Of a DNA stretch of 64,000 nt, positions 1-11,409 are shown piece after piece. Where the stretch lies: assembly GCA_027946365.1 (NCBI GenBank), contig JAPEUQ010000006.1:1550001-1614000 (forward strand), read 5' to 3'. Numbering within the stretch: position 1 is the first letter of the stretch; each line of letters opens with the position of its first letter. A program made the position numbers and the translations under genes. The DNA is from Kalmusia sp. IMI 367209 (lineage: Eukaryota; Ascomycota; Dothideomycetes; Pleosporales; Didymosphaeriaceae). The notes beneath the pieces are model-generated. The model worked only from the letters and a program-made list of their open reading frames with translations, was not told the DNA's origin and made no database searches.

Positions 1-3000
1 CAAAACTAACCGCTTCCTCAAGCTCTGCAGCCTCTGACTGTGGCATGATCGAACAGGCAGCAACCAGGTCTTCTCCCTTCATATACTTTGAAATGAGCTC
101 GTCTGCGCGCTGAATAATCTCCTTCGGCACACCGTTCATGGCGGCACAGCTAAAAGGGTTTAGCGATCAACGTCGGAGAGAAAGCGAGTATCGGGGTCTT
201 ACCAAGTACCAAAGCTTGAGTTACTTCGGCCCTCGCAGAAACTAACAGGAATTAGTATAGCACATGGATATGTTCATAGAGTATTACTTATATAGATACG
301 TGATCTGATCGTCTAATTCCGAAGCTTGCTCGTCGATTTGTACTTGCATATGCCCTAGCGCTAGCATAGGATTTGCTTTGAGCAATCCATTTTCGAATAT
401 CTCTGTATGTCATTAGCTCTGAGGATGGTACGATATTAAACCCGTGAACCATGTTCGCTACATACCATGGAAATGTGTAGCTCCGATGACTTTGGGACTA
501 CCACTTCCAAGACCAATGAGGAAGTTAAACACCGCGCAGGCTAAGCCGGCACCATCACTAGAATCAGTGCCTTTTCCAAATTCGTCGATGACTAATAGGC
601 TTCTCGGCGTAGCTAAGCTCAAGGCCTGGGAGATTTGCTGAAGGTCGATCATGAAAGCGCTCTGAACTCGAGACACCGTTTCACGAGTCGTAACCCGAGA
701 CAATATTTTATCCGTCAGACCAATCTTCGCGCTTTCTGCTGGCACGTAACTACCAAGGTGCGCCATATACACAATTAAAGCAACTTGCTTTAGGTAGATG
801 CTCTTACCAGAGTAGTTGGGCCCAGTCAGAATCAGCGTACTTGGTCCAGACTCGTGGGCGTATGCGTGAGAGCTTGAAGAGGTCCCTTCAGTGTCGTCTT
901 GATCTTCTTGGCCGAACCCGGAGCCTCCAACGAGGAAAGTGTCATTGGGCACAAAAGAAGAGACACTGAGCTCTTGAAGTATATGTCTACAGGTTCACAT
1001 TAGCGAGACATATGGCTAGTTAGGGGATACATTGACCCACCGGCCAGCTTTTATCTGAATGATGTTGTCATCCGAAATCCTCGGGCGGCATAGTTTGTAT
1101 AGTCTAGCTCCGTGTGCCAGAGCGAGAACGCTGAGGCTGTCAGACTCTTCGATATCTTCGCAGGAGTAATGATGAGAAGAGACTAACCTGTCGAGCTCAC
1201 CGCATATGTCAGAGATCTCTGTCAACAATGCTTCATATTCGAGCACGTGCTGTGTAAGCTCGTGGCTAATCTCAATCTCGCGATCTGAGATGATACCATA
1301 CAAGTCGCCGAAGTGACCATCCATCTCTCGCATCTGATCGTTCTTGAAGTACACCTGATCTCTATGACATGAAATGAGTCATTTATGAATTTAGCAGACG
1401 ATAAAGTGACTTACTCGGTTGAAAACATGCATTCCCAAGGGTTATCAAAACTCCCATCATACACCGCTTCGCCCGTTGCAGGGTCGAGTGGTACTGTGAT
1501 GAGGAACCCAATCTGTGGAAAGTAAAGAGCGTTCAAAGAGCTTTTGAAAGTGGCTGGAAGTCTCTCTGACAAGCTACGTGCGACGATCCCAAGAAGACCA
1601 TCGAGGCCAGCAAACGTTTGTTTCATATTGTCGAGCTCTTCGTCAATTCCTTCCCGTATGACAGTACGAGACTCCTCGGCGGATTTTTCAAAATTGACCT
1701 GCACATGTGAGAAATCGGTCGAATTAAGTTTACTGGGCTAAGCTACACACTGACCGTATCACTGATCTTTCGGCCGACTTGGGCGAGGTGGTATCCTTCA
1801 AATTTATCCATTATCTGAGTTTTTAGCACGTGATACCTCCGCAAGTGGGTATAATTGATGAAGAAATTGACACACCTTTGTTCTAATAACTAAGCGCTCA
1901 CCACCGAGTACTTGTTGGAAGGCCTCCTTGATTTTAAGCGCATGAAAGGCAAACTAGATGTTACAATAAGCCAATGGAGGTTTGCAGAGTCTCAATAGGC
2001 ACGACTAACTCGTCGAATGCTCATCCACACACTACTTGAAGTACTATTCCCTTTTTTCCCAATATTTGCAGTTGTCCCTTTTCTAAGACTAATCAATGTC
2101 GTCCGCATGTTGCCAATAGCTTTCAGACTGTCGATCATCATATCGAGAGCGGCCGAATTTTCTGGTCGAAGGAATGTATGAATAGTTTCCAGTCGCTCAT
2201 GAATGATGTCCAAGTCTAAGCTGGGCCGAAGAAAGCATTGCCGTAGTAGGTGCTTCCCTTGTGGTGTACGAGCTAAATGATGAAATAGACCAAATAGTGA
2301 TAACCCTTCTTTGGATCCTGATGATACTTGAGTGGGACCTTGGTTGTGCGTGTTGGGATGCGATTCACTTTCCAATATCTGAAGGGATCGAAGGGTATCG
2401 GCATTGATAAACCTGATCATATTAGCGCTGTAGTAGTCGACATCGCTTTTTCATGTCTCTCACATGGTATTCTGAAGACTGAACATCTCTAACGAGGAGG
2501 TACGAAACATCATATGTGCTGCTTGATCTCCGGGAAGATAAGCAGCAGTACGTCTCCGTTGTAAATAAGACAATAGGGCACCGGCACAACCAATCTGAAC
2601 GCTATCAATATTAATAGTGGATATTGAGCGGAAGATAAGTACTGTTATTCGACTGTCCAAATCGATCAAGCCTGCGAGACGAAGAAGTCTGCCTTGCCGG
2701 CCACGAGCGTTCTCCATGCTTTCCTCTCCAAGCGGATTGAGATCTCCCGGTACAACGAAATTGATATGTAGAGGATCGTTGTCTTCAAAACTCAGACTAG
2801 CAAGCTTGCTCTTTGCCGCGTCAAATGAGAATTCGCTAGGAGGTCGCACTTCTAGGAGGAAAGGCAGTGAAAACCGGTCTTCCGCCAGGTTTTCAAACGT
2901 GTCGATGACAGCATCGTCTATTTTGGTTGAGACTAGGACGACTGTCGGATCGATGTAGACTCTCACTACAAATGTTCAGCTCTGGGAAGGTCCACTTTCA

Positions 3001-3405
3001 ACGAGTAAACCGACAAGCATCAATGACCGCAATTCCACCAAGCTTTACATCTTCCATGAAATACAGTTTTTCTGACCATGCCACGTAGTAGCAGCAGCCA
3101 ACAGTATCCTTTTGCTGCAAGTCGACGGCCATCACGACTTCATTGAGCGTATCATCCTCCGGTTCAGATACCGGCCGGTGCTCGAGCGAGCGAGCGCTCG
3201 AAGATGATTGCGGCACTCCGGCATGGTTTGATTGGGATGTGAAAGCGCGTACACGAGGCGTGGTTGGTATTGCGGAGCTGGTCGTTGAAAGCGACGATGC
3301 GTGATGGGAAGGAGCAGATGCTGAGCTTGTCCGGCTGCTGCTCGACCCAACTCCCCGTTTGGCTTTGCTGCGAAGCGGTAGCTTGAATCTGGAACCTTCT
3401 GGCAT
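1..3405 (-). CDS. MSH5: MSH5, meiotic MutS homologue (3' end cut by window edge)
   Basis: MutS-family protein that in other eukaryotes pairs with Msh4 to stabilise meiotic recombination intermediates and promote crossovers; it does not repair mismatches. The ATG is at 3405. Inferred exons: 3405-3015, 2965-2464, 2412-2010, 1953-1876, 1814-1755, 1698-1415, 1361 to 1041 (with a possible 51-nt in-frame intron around 1190), 986 to about 466, then two short exons and a last one running off the edge; phases agree at every junction checked. Seen: a Ser-rich N-terminus, the MutS core, Walker [10 protein letters not shown], a Walker B region ending [11 protein letters not shown], then ATHFH and CAAMNGVP near the end. 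The Walker A variant and absence of an N-terminal mismatch-recognition domain separate it from MSH2/3/6. Only the last residues are missing. Confidence 0.93.
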
Positions 3406-3824
3406 CTTTGAGATGTTCAGTATGAGGTAGGAAGAAATCTGAGGTAAAGGTGGGAGGAAGTGGGGGCGGCGTGCGAGAAATGAGGAAGCAGCAAAGGGAC
3501 GCGTGCCTGCCGTCAGTTGTTGCGTAGTTTGCTAAGAACAAGTTCAGGCGGCGCGATGAACAATAATCAAATCAATTTTGAGTGATATAGCTAATAGCAG
3601 CAATGAAGTGCAACGGGACGAGTCAGCTGGAAGACTGAGTTTTGTGAGATGGGTTATTTCGCGCCTCACTATGTTGGAAGAAAATTGTACAAACCTAATA
3701 GACAAGCACCTTCAGTCTATTTACAGCGAGCGGCGATATCAAAACACGCGCCATATAATACATCATATACACATTAAGTCAGAGCGGAGATAGGCATCCA
3801 ACTCATTCTCGCCCAAGGCAAATT
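3406..3824. other. Intergenic: MSH5 upstream region / HSP78 3' flank
   Basis: 419 bases lie between the MSH5 ATG and the HSP78 stop; both genes run leftwards. It should hold the MSH5 promoter and HSP78 terminator. Short open frames here match nothing I recognise. Confidence 0.6.
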
Positions 3825-6345
3825 TTACGCAGTCGTGGATACTTCTAGGCCGCTGCCATCCTCCTTAATTGATACTTTTGCTGTATCGTTAGACTTGATA
3901 TCTCCCCTTATGATCTTGTCAGCAAGCCCGTTGCCAATCTGCTTTGCGATCAGTCGGTTCAGCGGTCGCGCACCGAACCTAGGATCATAACCGCGATCGC
4001 ATAGCCATTGCTTAGCCTCATCAGGTACTACAAGAGTGATACGGCGGTCATCTAGCCGTTCTTGCAATTCTTGCAAACGAATGTCGACAATGTCCCTCAG
4101 TGCTTCCCGCGAAAGTCGCCGGAAGAGTATAAACTCGTCGATACGGTTGAGAAATTCGGGCGGGTAAGACGCGGAAACTACATCCATCACCGCGGAGCGG
4201 ACAGCGGGTGAGATCTCGCCCGAGTCATTAGTTTGACTCACTGCATCATCACCCACGATGATGTCTGCTCCAAGATTCGATGTCAGCACGATGATGGTGT
4301 TTCGGAAGTCAACTTTATGGCCCTGGGCATCAGTCAAGTAGCCCTCGTCAAGGACTTGAAGCAAAAGCGTCGAGATGTCCTTATGCGCCTTCTCCCACTC
4401 ATCGAAAAGTAAGACCGCATACGGTTTCCGTCTTACAGCTTCCGTCAATTGACCTGCATCCTCATAGCCTACATAGCCAGCAGGTGAGCCAATCAATCGT
4501 GATACTGTATGTTTTTCGGAGAATTCGCTCATATCGAAACGAATGACGGCTTGTTGCGTGGAGAAAAGGAACTCGGCCAAACGCTTGCAAACTTCAGTTT
4601 TGCCAACGCCAGTGGGTCCGAGCATCATGAAGGACGCAATAGGCCGGTTGTCGCCTGATAGTCCAGCTCTTTGCATCCGAATAGCGTTCGCAACGGCTGT
4701 CAAGGCTTCGTCTTGACCTCGGACATGTGCTCGTAGAGCGTCCTCCATGCGGATTAACTTCTCGCTCTCTCCGCGCATCAGCTTTGAAATGGGTATACCG
4801 GTAGTTCGGGATACGACGGAAGCGATGTCATCAGCTGTGACCGAGTCATGGAGCAATGAGTCAGGGCTTTTCCCTGCTCCGCTCTCCTCGTCTTTCGGTA
4901 GCCGCTGCTCGAGCTCAGGTATTTTGGAGTAGCGAAGCTCACTAGCTTTGGCGAAGTTTCCCTCCCGTTGCGCCAGCTCCAGCTCAAACCTCGCTTTCTC
5001 CAATTCCTCTTGGATATTTTTGATTTTCTGAAGCTCCCCTCGCTCCTGTTCCCATTTCTCCATAAGAATCTTGACCTCGTCCTGTTTCTTCTTCAATGTC
5101 TCTTCCAGTCGTCCTCGCCGTTCCTTGCTTGCGACGTCCGTTTCTTTTCGTAAAGACTCAAGTTCAATTTGAATCGTCATTATCTGTCGATCAAGCTCTT
5201 GTATAGGGTCTGGCCTGGTGAGACAAGTTATTAATCATCATCTATGAAGGTAATGAATTAGGAAGGGAGGGGTAGAAGGTCATTGAGAGTAAGGGCAAGT
5301 TCAACAATGTGAGCCATGTTTAGATAGTTCAAACATTACACACATTTAAGATCTTATACTGTGGGCTTACATACTTGCTCTCTTGCTGCAACCGCAAAGC
5401 GCTCGCAGCCTCATCAACAAGATCGATAGCTTTGTCGGGAAGGAAGCGGTCCGTGATGTAACGATTGCTATACGTTGCTGCAGCGACGAGCGCGCCATCC
5501 GTGATCCGTACTCCATGGTGCGTCTCATATCGCTCTTTGATACCTCTCAATATGGATATGGTGTCAGGAACGCTCGGTTCTGAAACAATGATAGGTTGAA
5601 ATCTTCGCGCCAGTGCAGCATCTTTCTCGATTTGTCTGTACTCGTTGAGAGTTGTAGCGCCAAAACATTGTAATTCGCCGCGCGATAATGCCGGTTTTAG
5701 GAGGTTGCTCGCGTCGATGCTTCCTTCCGCCTTGCCGAGCCCTAGAAGCGTGTGAAGCTCATCTATGAATAGGATCACGCCTCCGTTGGCTTCTTCTACT
5801 TCTTTCAGGACCTTTTTCAACCGTTCTTCAAAGTCGCCCCGAAATTTGGCGCCAGCGATCAATTGACCGAGATCAAGCGAGACCACCCGTTTCTCTTTGA
5901 TGGATTCAGGAACGTCCCCTTGGACTATGCGCTGGGCAAGCGCCTCAGCAATGGCAGTCTTCCCAGTGCCTGCGGCTCCAATAAGGACCGGATTGTTCTT
6001 GGTCCTTCTCGACAAGATTTGGATCGATCTGTGTATCTCGCCGTCTCTTCCTATAACAGGATCCAGCTTTCCATCTCTAGCCCGCGCAGTCAAGTCGACA
6101 CCGTATTGCTCAAGTGCGGGCTTCTCAGGCTCGCTGCCCAGATTCATGCGGTGTGTGCCGCCGGGAGGCTGCGGTCGTCCGCTTGCATAGCTGCGGACTG
6201 CAACGGTTGGTTGGGCGATATGACTGGATTGTCCTCGACTCGCGCATATCAGAGGGTATTGAAAGGTTGTGATTCGAGGTAGAGGTTGCCGAGGGCTCGC
6301 CCGCGGGACGCGCCTGGCGATGATTCGCGCTCTGCCGGTCAGCAT
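3825..6345 (-). CDS. HSP78: Mitochondrial Hsp78/ClpB disaggregase
   Basis: AAA+ ClpB-type chaperone of the mitochondrial matrix that resolubilises aggregated proteins together with mtHsp70. Two exons, 6345-5375 and 5214-3825; the 160-nt intron (GTATGT...CCAG) restores the conserved [15 protein letters not shown] stretch. 786 residues, close to the yeast protein. Seen: an Arg-rich, acid-poor N-terminus (mitochondrial targeting), no ClpB N-domain, first Walker A GAAGTGKT near residue 122, Walker [10 protein letters not shown], a middle coiled coil with [19 protein letters not shown] sequence, second Walker A GPTGVGKT near 520, and GARPLNRLI near the C-terminus. The second Walker B reads [10 protein letters not shown], with Trp where Ile or Phe is usual. 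The lack of an N-domain fits Hsp78 rather than cytosolic Hsp104. Confidence 0.95.
5215..5374 (-). other. HSP78: Intron of HSP78
   Basis: Donor AA|GTATGT at 5374 and acceptor CACCAG|G at 5215. Joining the flanks gives K-P-D-P in the conserved linker before the coiled coil. No snoRNA boxes found inside. Confidence 0.9.
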
Positions 6346-6851
6346 TTTGAGTCAACAATCGAGTCAACGGGTATCAATGACACATGTGAATGGTTTTAGG
6401 GGGCCTCGTTATATCATCATAAAGTGGCGCGAGCTATGACTCCAGTCGAAAGAGCGCGTTGCTGCGTGATGATTCGAGTGCTTTCTAGAGCTGCGAGCTT
6501 GCCTAGAAAAGTTTTTGGGCGACGCAGTCCACTTCGACAGAGTGGTGTGACGCAAAATAGATGGGGATAAATCTAGAATTGTAACATGCGAGTGAGAGCG
6601 ATGCAGTCATTTGTTATACGCCAATCTACATGACGAGTATAGCATTCGAAATGCTGGGAGCTCTGACCTGGGCTCGAACTAGGCCGCGGGGCATGATGCG
6701 GCACGTGCTGCTAGCGGCTTTGTGGCGGCAGTGAGTCGGAAGAAATTTGAATCGCTCCTCCCAATTTAAACCACATCCAGTCTCTGCCTCCTCTCCTCTC
6801 CTACGTTCACTCTCACCCGTTCCTTCGATCATCCACCGAACAGACACAATC
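6346..6851. promoter_or_regulatory. Divergent promoter region HSP78 / eEF1B-alpha
   Basis: 506 bases between the divergent ATGs of HSP78 and eEF1B-alpha. An AGGGGG run at 6398-6403, about 55 bases from the HSP78 ATG, matches the core stress-response element AGGGG. A TTCTAGAG near 6483 is a weak heat-shock-element half match. The eEF1B side has a pyrimidine-rich leader (6775-6850), typical of highly expressed fungal genes. These are sequence matches only. Confidence 0.4.
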
Positions 6852-7805
6852 ATGGGCTTCTCCGATCTTATCTCCGACGCCGGCCTCACCATCCTTAACA
6901 ACTGGGTGAAGACGCGCAGCTACATTGTTGGGTAAGTGCCCCGCCATGACCAGTCCCCCCTCGCTGTGCATATTTTTCCCATCTCCTTCGACTTTGTGAT
7001 GAAAACAATTGGTCCGTGTTAATGAGGCGGCTTAAGACCCCGCTATCTGAATACAAAACCTCGCGCTTGTCGCAACTCTGACTGTCGTCTTGCTCTTTCT
7101 GTGCCTTCTGGGTCGAAAGTCCTGGTACCATGGCTAACTCTGCCACAGCTACACCCCGTCCCAGGCCGATGTCAAGGTCTTCCAGCAGTTGAAGACTATC
7201 CCTGCCCCCGAGAAGTACCCCTTCGCTTGGCGCTGGTACAACCACATCCTCACTTGGGAGTCTGAATTCGCGTCGCTCCCTGGCGACCCAACCAAGGACC
7301 ACACCGCCTACGGCCCCGAGCAGACTGAGCTCCCAGTCAACCCCGCCAAGGCTCCCGCTGCTGAGGAGGATGATGACGAGGTCGACCTGTTCGGAAGTGA
7401 CGACGAGGTGGACGAGGAGGCTGAAAAGCTGAAGGCGGAACGTCTGGCCGAGTACAACAAGAAGAAGGCCGGCAAGGTTAAGCCTGCCGCCAAGTCCATC
7501 GTTACCTTGGACGTCAAGCCCTGGGGTAAGTCATTCCATAAGTGCGACAATTACGCAGAATCTAACAAATTTTAGACGACGAGACCAACCTTGATGAGCT
7601 CAAGGCTAACGTGCTCGCCATCGAGAAGGACGGTCTTGTCTGGGGTGCCCACCAGTTCGTCGCCGTCGGCTTCGGTATCAAGAAGCTGCAGATTAACTTG
7701 GTCGTCGAGGACGAGAAGGTCTCTCTGGACGAATTGCAACAGCAAATTGAAGAGGATGAGGACCATGTCCAGTCTACCGATGTTGTTGCTATGCAAAAAT
7801 TGTAG
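6852..7805 (+). CDS. EFB1: Translation elongation factor eEF1B-alpha (EF-1 beta)
   Basis: Guanine-nucleotide exchange factor that reloads eEF1A with GTP. Three exons: 6852-6931, 7149-7525, 7576-7805; 228 residues. Phases agree at both junctions (GG|C, G|AC). Seen: an N-terminal GST-like region starting MGFSDL, a linker with a strongly acidic [24 protein letters not shown] stretch holding the usual phosphorylatable Ser, then the catalytic C-terminal domain with [18 protein letters not shown] and the terminal DVVAMQKL. The first intron (217 nt) is long for this window and holds a C/D snoRNA (separate entry). The pyrimidine-rich leader fits strong expression. Confidence 0.97.
6988..7088 (+). ncRNA. 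snR18: U18/snR18-type C/D box snoRNA in eEF1B-alpha intron 1
   Basis: Lies wholly inside intron 1 (6932-7148). Seen: terminal stem CGAC 6989-6992 with GTCG 7084-7087; C box GTGATGA 6996-7002; guide TTGGTCCGTGTT 7009-7020, followed by a degenerate D' (ATGA 7022-7025); D box CTGA 7078-7081. The guide is the exact complement of AACACGGACCAA, a conserved 25S/28S rRNA stretch that is the known U18/snR18 target for 2'-O-methylation. Yeast snR18 also sits in the EFB1 intron and is about 102 nt long, like this one. A second CTGA at 7046-7049 is probably internal. Expected to be released from the spliced or debranched intron. Confidence 0.9.
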
Positions 7806-8226
7806 GCGTTGTCTGCAGCCCCTCTTTGGATCATTCTGGAACGCGCGATGGTAGGGCAGGTCTCATGAGTTATGACGGTTTGGGCACGATTACTGGGAGA
7901 TGGGATGACAGTGATGAGCCTCGTTAGAGGTAACTGAAATGAAATGACACCAACATAACAGGATGGATCTTCCATCTCACACCCACAATGCCTTGTTCTT
8001 ATATCGCTCGTGATTGTCTGCTATGTGTTTCTGATGAAATTGTTATCATAACCTTTGAATGTATCCCTTTTATGTTCTAGATGAAGAAAGGTCATCATTT
8101 CAATTGTGCGTAAGTTGTGTTTCCTCAAAGGGAGGGGGACTGCGAAGTCTTCATTGGACTCCACGTGGGACCAGAACATCACTCAAATTTGCTCAATGAT
8201 CACCAATATTACGTCTCCTTCAAATA
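7806..8226. other. Intergenic, convergent 3' ends
   Basis: Tail-to-tail space between eEF1B-alpha and the tocopherol-cyclase-like gene. It presumably holds both 3' UTRs and polyadenylation signals; no feature stands out. Confidence 0.5.
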
Positions 8227-9240
8227 TCACTCTCTTTTCTCCCCTCTTTCCGGGAAATACTCTCCCGCAAATTCCAAGCTCGCCATCTCGAACTTCTCTC
8301 TTTGCACCTCCATCCATGCCCAACTCCACCATTTCTTGCGCTCATATACCACGACGTTAATTTCCGCCAAGAAGCTCTCGGTGCAGAAATTCTTCCTGTG
8401 CCCCTCGGGAAAGGGACTTCCCAGGCCAAACCAGCCCCCCTCCTTTGGTGCCTGGGCTCTTACGTCGATCTTATACCAGAAATTGCTGACAGATAAGGAG
8501 ACGGTACGGCTGCCGTAATTGATAGCCTGCGACATGAATGGCGCTATACCAGCGAACATAAGTGCAAATGGAGGTAAGAAATCGACGTTGAGACTCGGCG
8601 AGCGATATCCGATTATAAACGCATGCATGCCTATAATCTTACCGCCTGCGAGACATATTCCGCTGTCCTTGGAAGGTGAACGGGCTTGTGCCCATATATG
8701 CGCAGAGGGAAAGCTGTTCGCCCAGTTCTTTTCCTGGTGTATCGTTGCAGTGCCTCGCTGGTCTATCCGGGGCACGTTTTGCGACGGGATCTCAAGTTGG
8801 AACACTGCTGGGGAAGCGACACTTTGGACGTGCCAGTGTAACGGTAGGGGGAGATAGACGAGCCACCCCTCCGGCGTATCTTGCTTCCCCCATCCTGTCC
8901 TCCCGGTCGTCATCGCGTTTAGTTTCCACTCTGTAGTTTGTAGATCATACGTTGTTGTTCCATCTGCTGAGACCCTCATACTGCCCAGCTCAGGCATGTT
9001 GAGTTCGAAAGAATGATCGGATCCTGTGATTGTGCGCTCGATAGAAGAGACCCAGTGTTCGCGCTGGAAAATGGGGGTGCCAGAAGCGGGATAGTAGGTG
9101 AAGGATACCATATGTGGAGGGAGGGTGGTGGCATTTGGCACCGAGCAGATGACTAGGACGACGTGGGAGCCTGAAGGAAGGGAAAATTTGGAGTAGTAAC
9201 CCTCGAAGCGGGATTTGGGGTGGGGTTTGAAATGCTCCAT
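8227..9240 (-). CDS. Tocopherol cyclase-like protein
   Basis: Single exon, 337 residues from the first in-frame ATG at 9240; the frame is open a little further upstream but without an ATG. I place it with tocopherol cyclase/AttH-like lipocalin-fold proteins because of the start FKPHPKSRFEGYYSKF, the central EKNWANSFPSAHIWAQA (plant tocopherol cyclase has a related E-x-N-W-G...FP...W-x-Q block) and the following LAGGKIIG. Fungi do not make tocopherol, so the substrate is unknown and no cyclase activity should be assumed. No signal peptide or membrane segment is evident. The assignment rests on motif memory, not a search. Confidence 0.7.
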   Translation of the reverse strand: MEHFKPHPKSRFEGYYSKFSLPSGSHVVLVICSVPNATTLPPHMVSFTYYPASGTPIFQREHWVSSIERTITGSDHSFELNMPELGSMRVSADGTTTYDLQTTEWKLNAMTTGRTGWGKQDTPEGWLVYLPLPLHWHVQSVASPAVFQLEIPSQNVPRIDQRGTATIHQEKNWANSFPSAHIWAQARSPSKDSGICLAGGKIIGMHAFIIGYRSPSLNVDFLPPFALMFAGIAPFMSQAINYGSRTVSLSVSNFWYKIDVRAQAPKEGGWFGLGSPFPEGHRKNFCTESFLAEINVVVYERKKWWSWAWMEVQREKFEMASLEFAGEYFPERGEKRE

Positions 9241-9661
9241 TTTCAAAGTACGAAATTCAATAGCTTCGGGAATTTCGATATCGTCGTTTCTGTTTTGCTT
9301 TGGCAAAGGACCTTAAAGCTATGCGCGTATGGTCGATGTTGTCAACTTAAGTTCTTCCTGGTACGCGAGCAACTAGTGGAAAGGTTCGAGTGTATATGAA
9401 AGTATTTTAGGTTGCGTAAATTATACGATGCTCATGAAGGGCCCCTTACTTTGAAGTTGTACATGTGGATTGCAGTCATGACGTAGGCGCAAAAGGTCTT
9501 GGCATGATGAAGATATCTGGAGTAAAAGTTCATTTGTTACGCCTAAATTTAGTGATTACTTAGCTCACAATCTTGAAATCAATTGTATACTTTCGTAATG
9601 GTCACATCTAATCTAGAATCTGTTCTTCAACTTAGAATGCTTCTGATGTCAACTGTAATCT
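9241..9661. other. Intergenic: upstream of tocopherol-cyclase-like gene
   Basis: 421 fairly AT-rich bases between the ATG at 9240 and the agmatinase stop; both genes run leftwards. No feature seen beyond the presumed promoter. Confidence 0.5.
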
Positions 9662-10914
9662 CTACAACTCGTCCCTGACACTTTCACTTTTTACTCCTGT
9701 CTTCGCCTGCTCAATCAATCCCTTTCTCACGATGCTGGTGATAACCTCATACGCTACCTGGGCGGCTGCTAAACCCGTCGTCTCGGCCGCACCATCGTAT
9801 GCTGGGCTAACCTCAACGATATCAGCCCCAATGACATTAAGGCCTTCAATACCTCTGAGAATCCGAATGAGTTCTCTCGTAGTCCAGCCCCCTGGTTCAG
9901 GGGTGCCTGTACCAGGTGCCATGCCAGGGTCAATTACATCAATGTCGATGCTTAGGTAAACAGGCGTCTCAGTGCCGACGCGATCCATGATAGATTGGAT
10001 GACGCCTTTAACGCCAATTTCATCAATATCGTCAGTAGCGATGCGGATCCAGCCTTGTTGTGCATCATCGGCATGGTCCTCAGCATCATCGCCAGAAAGA
10101 CGCGTTCGCAATCCAGCATGAACAGATGAACCATTGGCGATCAAGCCTTCTGTTGCCGCAAGCCAGAACATGCTACCATGGTTGAAGAAAGATTGTGTGC
10201 TTGTGTCCTCAGGATTAATCCACGCGGAGGGGTATTTAGCTGGATGCCACGTGTCCAAGTGTGCGTCGAAGTGCACTACTGCAACGGGCTTTCCATATGC
10301 CTGCTTCAACGCTCTCAATGCTGGAAGCGCAATGCTATGGTCTCCACCAAGGGTAAGAAGCTTCGGCTTGTGTAGGTAAGTTGACGAGCTTGCCTGCGAC
10401 TCTGCTGTTGGTACTCTCGTACCTAGCTCTTGAAAAGCCTCGCTCATTTGCCTCAGCGCCAGCGCATTATCGAAAGGTGTGATCGGTATGTCTCCGCAGT
10501 CAACAATTTTAGCCCATGACGTGTAAGGGTTCAGATTCGCGCGAGGATTGAAGCCACGGAAAGAGGTTTGGCGAGAGGAGCCTGCACGTATTGCACGAGG
10601 CCCGAATCGTGCGCCCGGTCTGTAAGAAACAGCCGTATCGAAAGGAGCACCTATGATGCCAATGTCGAAGGCGGTCTCAGGATGAGTCAGGCAACGTGTG
10701 TGTGGAAGATGCGCGTAGGTCGAGACACCTGAGAAGCCCCACTAAGAATAGTTAGCCCTTGTCTGAACATAAGTGCACCTTCACTCACATCAATACCCCA
10801 TTTCCTCTCAAGTTCATCGAGACGCTCTTGCGAAAAATCGTGCTCTACGTGATGCGTTGAATGACCAAGCGCAACCGCAAAAAGTAGCGAAACGATAGCA
10901 GGTGGAAGCAACAT
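9662..10914 (-). CDS. Agmatinase/arginase-family ureohydrolase with signal peptide
   Basis: Hydrolyses a guanidino compound (agmatine to putrescine plus urea in the nearest family) with a two-Mn centre. Two exons, 10914-10789 and 10741-9662, around a 47-nt intron; 401 residues. Seen: the ureohydrolase metal motifs LGGDHSIALP, VVHFDAHLDT and SIDIDVIDPGMAPGTGTPEP in order, plus GAPFDTAVSYRPGARFGPRAIR typical of agmatinases. The N-terminus, MLLPPAIVSLLFAVALGHS, is a clear signal peptide, so the enzyme probably enters the secretory pathway (vacuole, wall or outside). The ATG at 10914 was chosen because it puts the hydrophobic core right after Met. Guanidinobutyrase or another guanidino hydrolase is possible. 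Confidence 0.9.
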
Positions 10915-11409
10915 CTTTTTCTTTAAAACAAAAGACAAGAAATGGGCAAATTTGAAGAATAGAACGGTTACATGTCGGAGGGAGGGGTCAAAGGGCGCAA
11001 TTATGTAACGGCTCTTATCGTAGCTGCTTTCTAGCTCCGAGTTCAGGGCCGATGGTGGGGAACCTCCATATTCGGCAGCTCCAGCGTGGTCACGGCGTCT
11101 ACGGCGACAATTGAAAGCGGGGAATGAAGAATAGGCTTGTAAATGGCCACGAAGATATGGAAGAGATGGTAGGATGAGGATGCGGTAATTGTGACCAATA
11201 GCGTGGGGTGGAGCTTGGACGTCCCGTGAGAGCGCGTTATCGCGTCGCGTCTGAGCTTGGGCACCTTCAAGCCCATCTCGTCATCGTCCATCATTAAACA
11301 TCACCCTTTCATTGATTGTTGCGTACGCTGCCTCCCACCAGACACAAAAGTGCGTCCGCGTTGAGCTTTAACTTTCTTCGTGTTCCCTTTGCGTGCACTT
11401 TTACCTACC
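10915..11409. promoter_or_regulatory. Divergent promoter region agmatinase / Fpg
   Basis: 495 bases between divergent ATGs. An 83-codon ATG-started frame on the minus strand (11294-11043) has no family features I recognise and is treated as chance. No clear TATA box seen. Confidence 0.45.

Noticed and set aside
6655..6725. tRNA-like B box on the minus strand (GTTCGAGCC)
   Set aside because: The T-loop fits, but the T stem has a mismatch, no acceptor pairing is found and no A box or seven-base anticodon loop fits upstream.
7308..7975. Long minus-strand frames opposite eEF1B-alpha
   Set aside because: They are antisense shadows of a strongly codon-biased gene; Ser/Leu-rich composition reflects the opposite strand.
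11043..11294. 83-codon ATG-started frame on the minus strand between agmatinase and Fpg
   Set aside because: No recognisable motif, low-complexity hydrophobic middle, and it occupies a normal divergent promoter.
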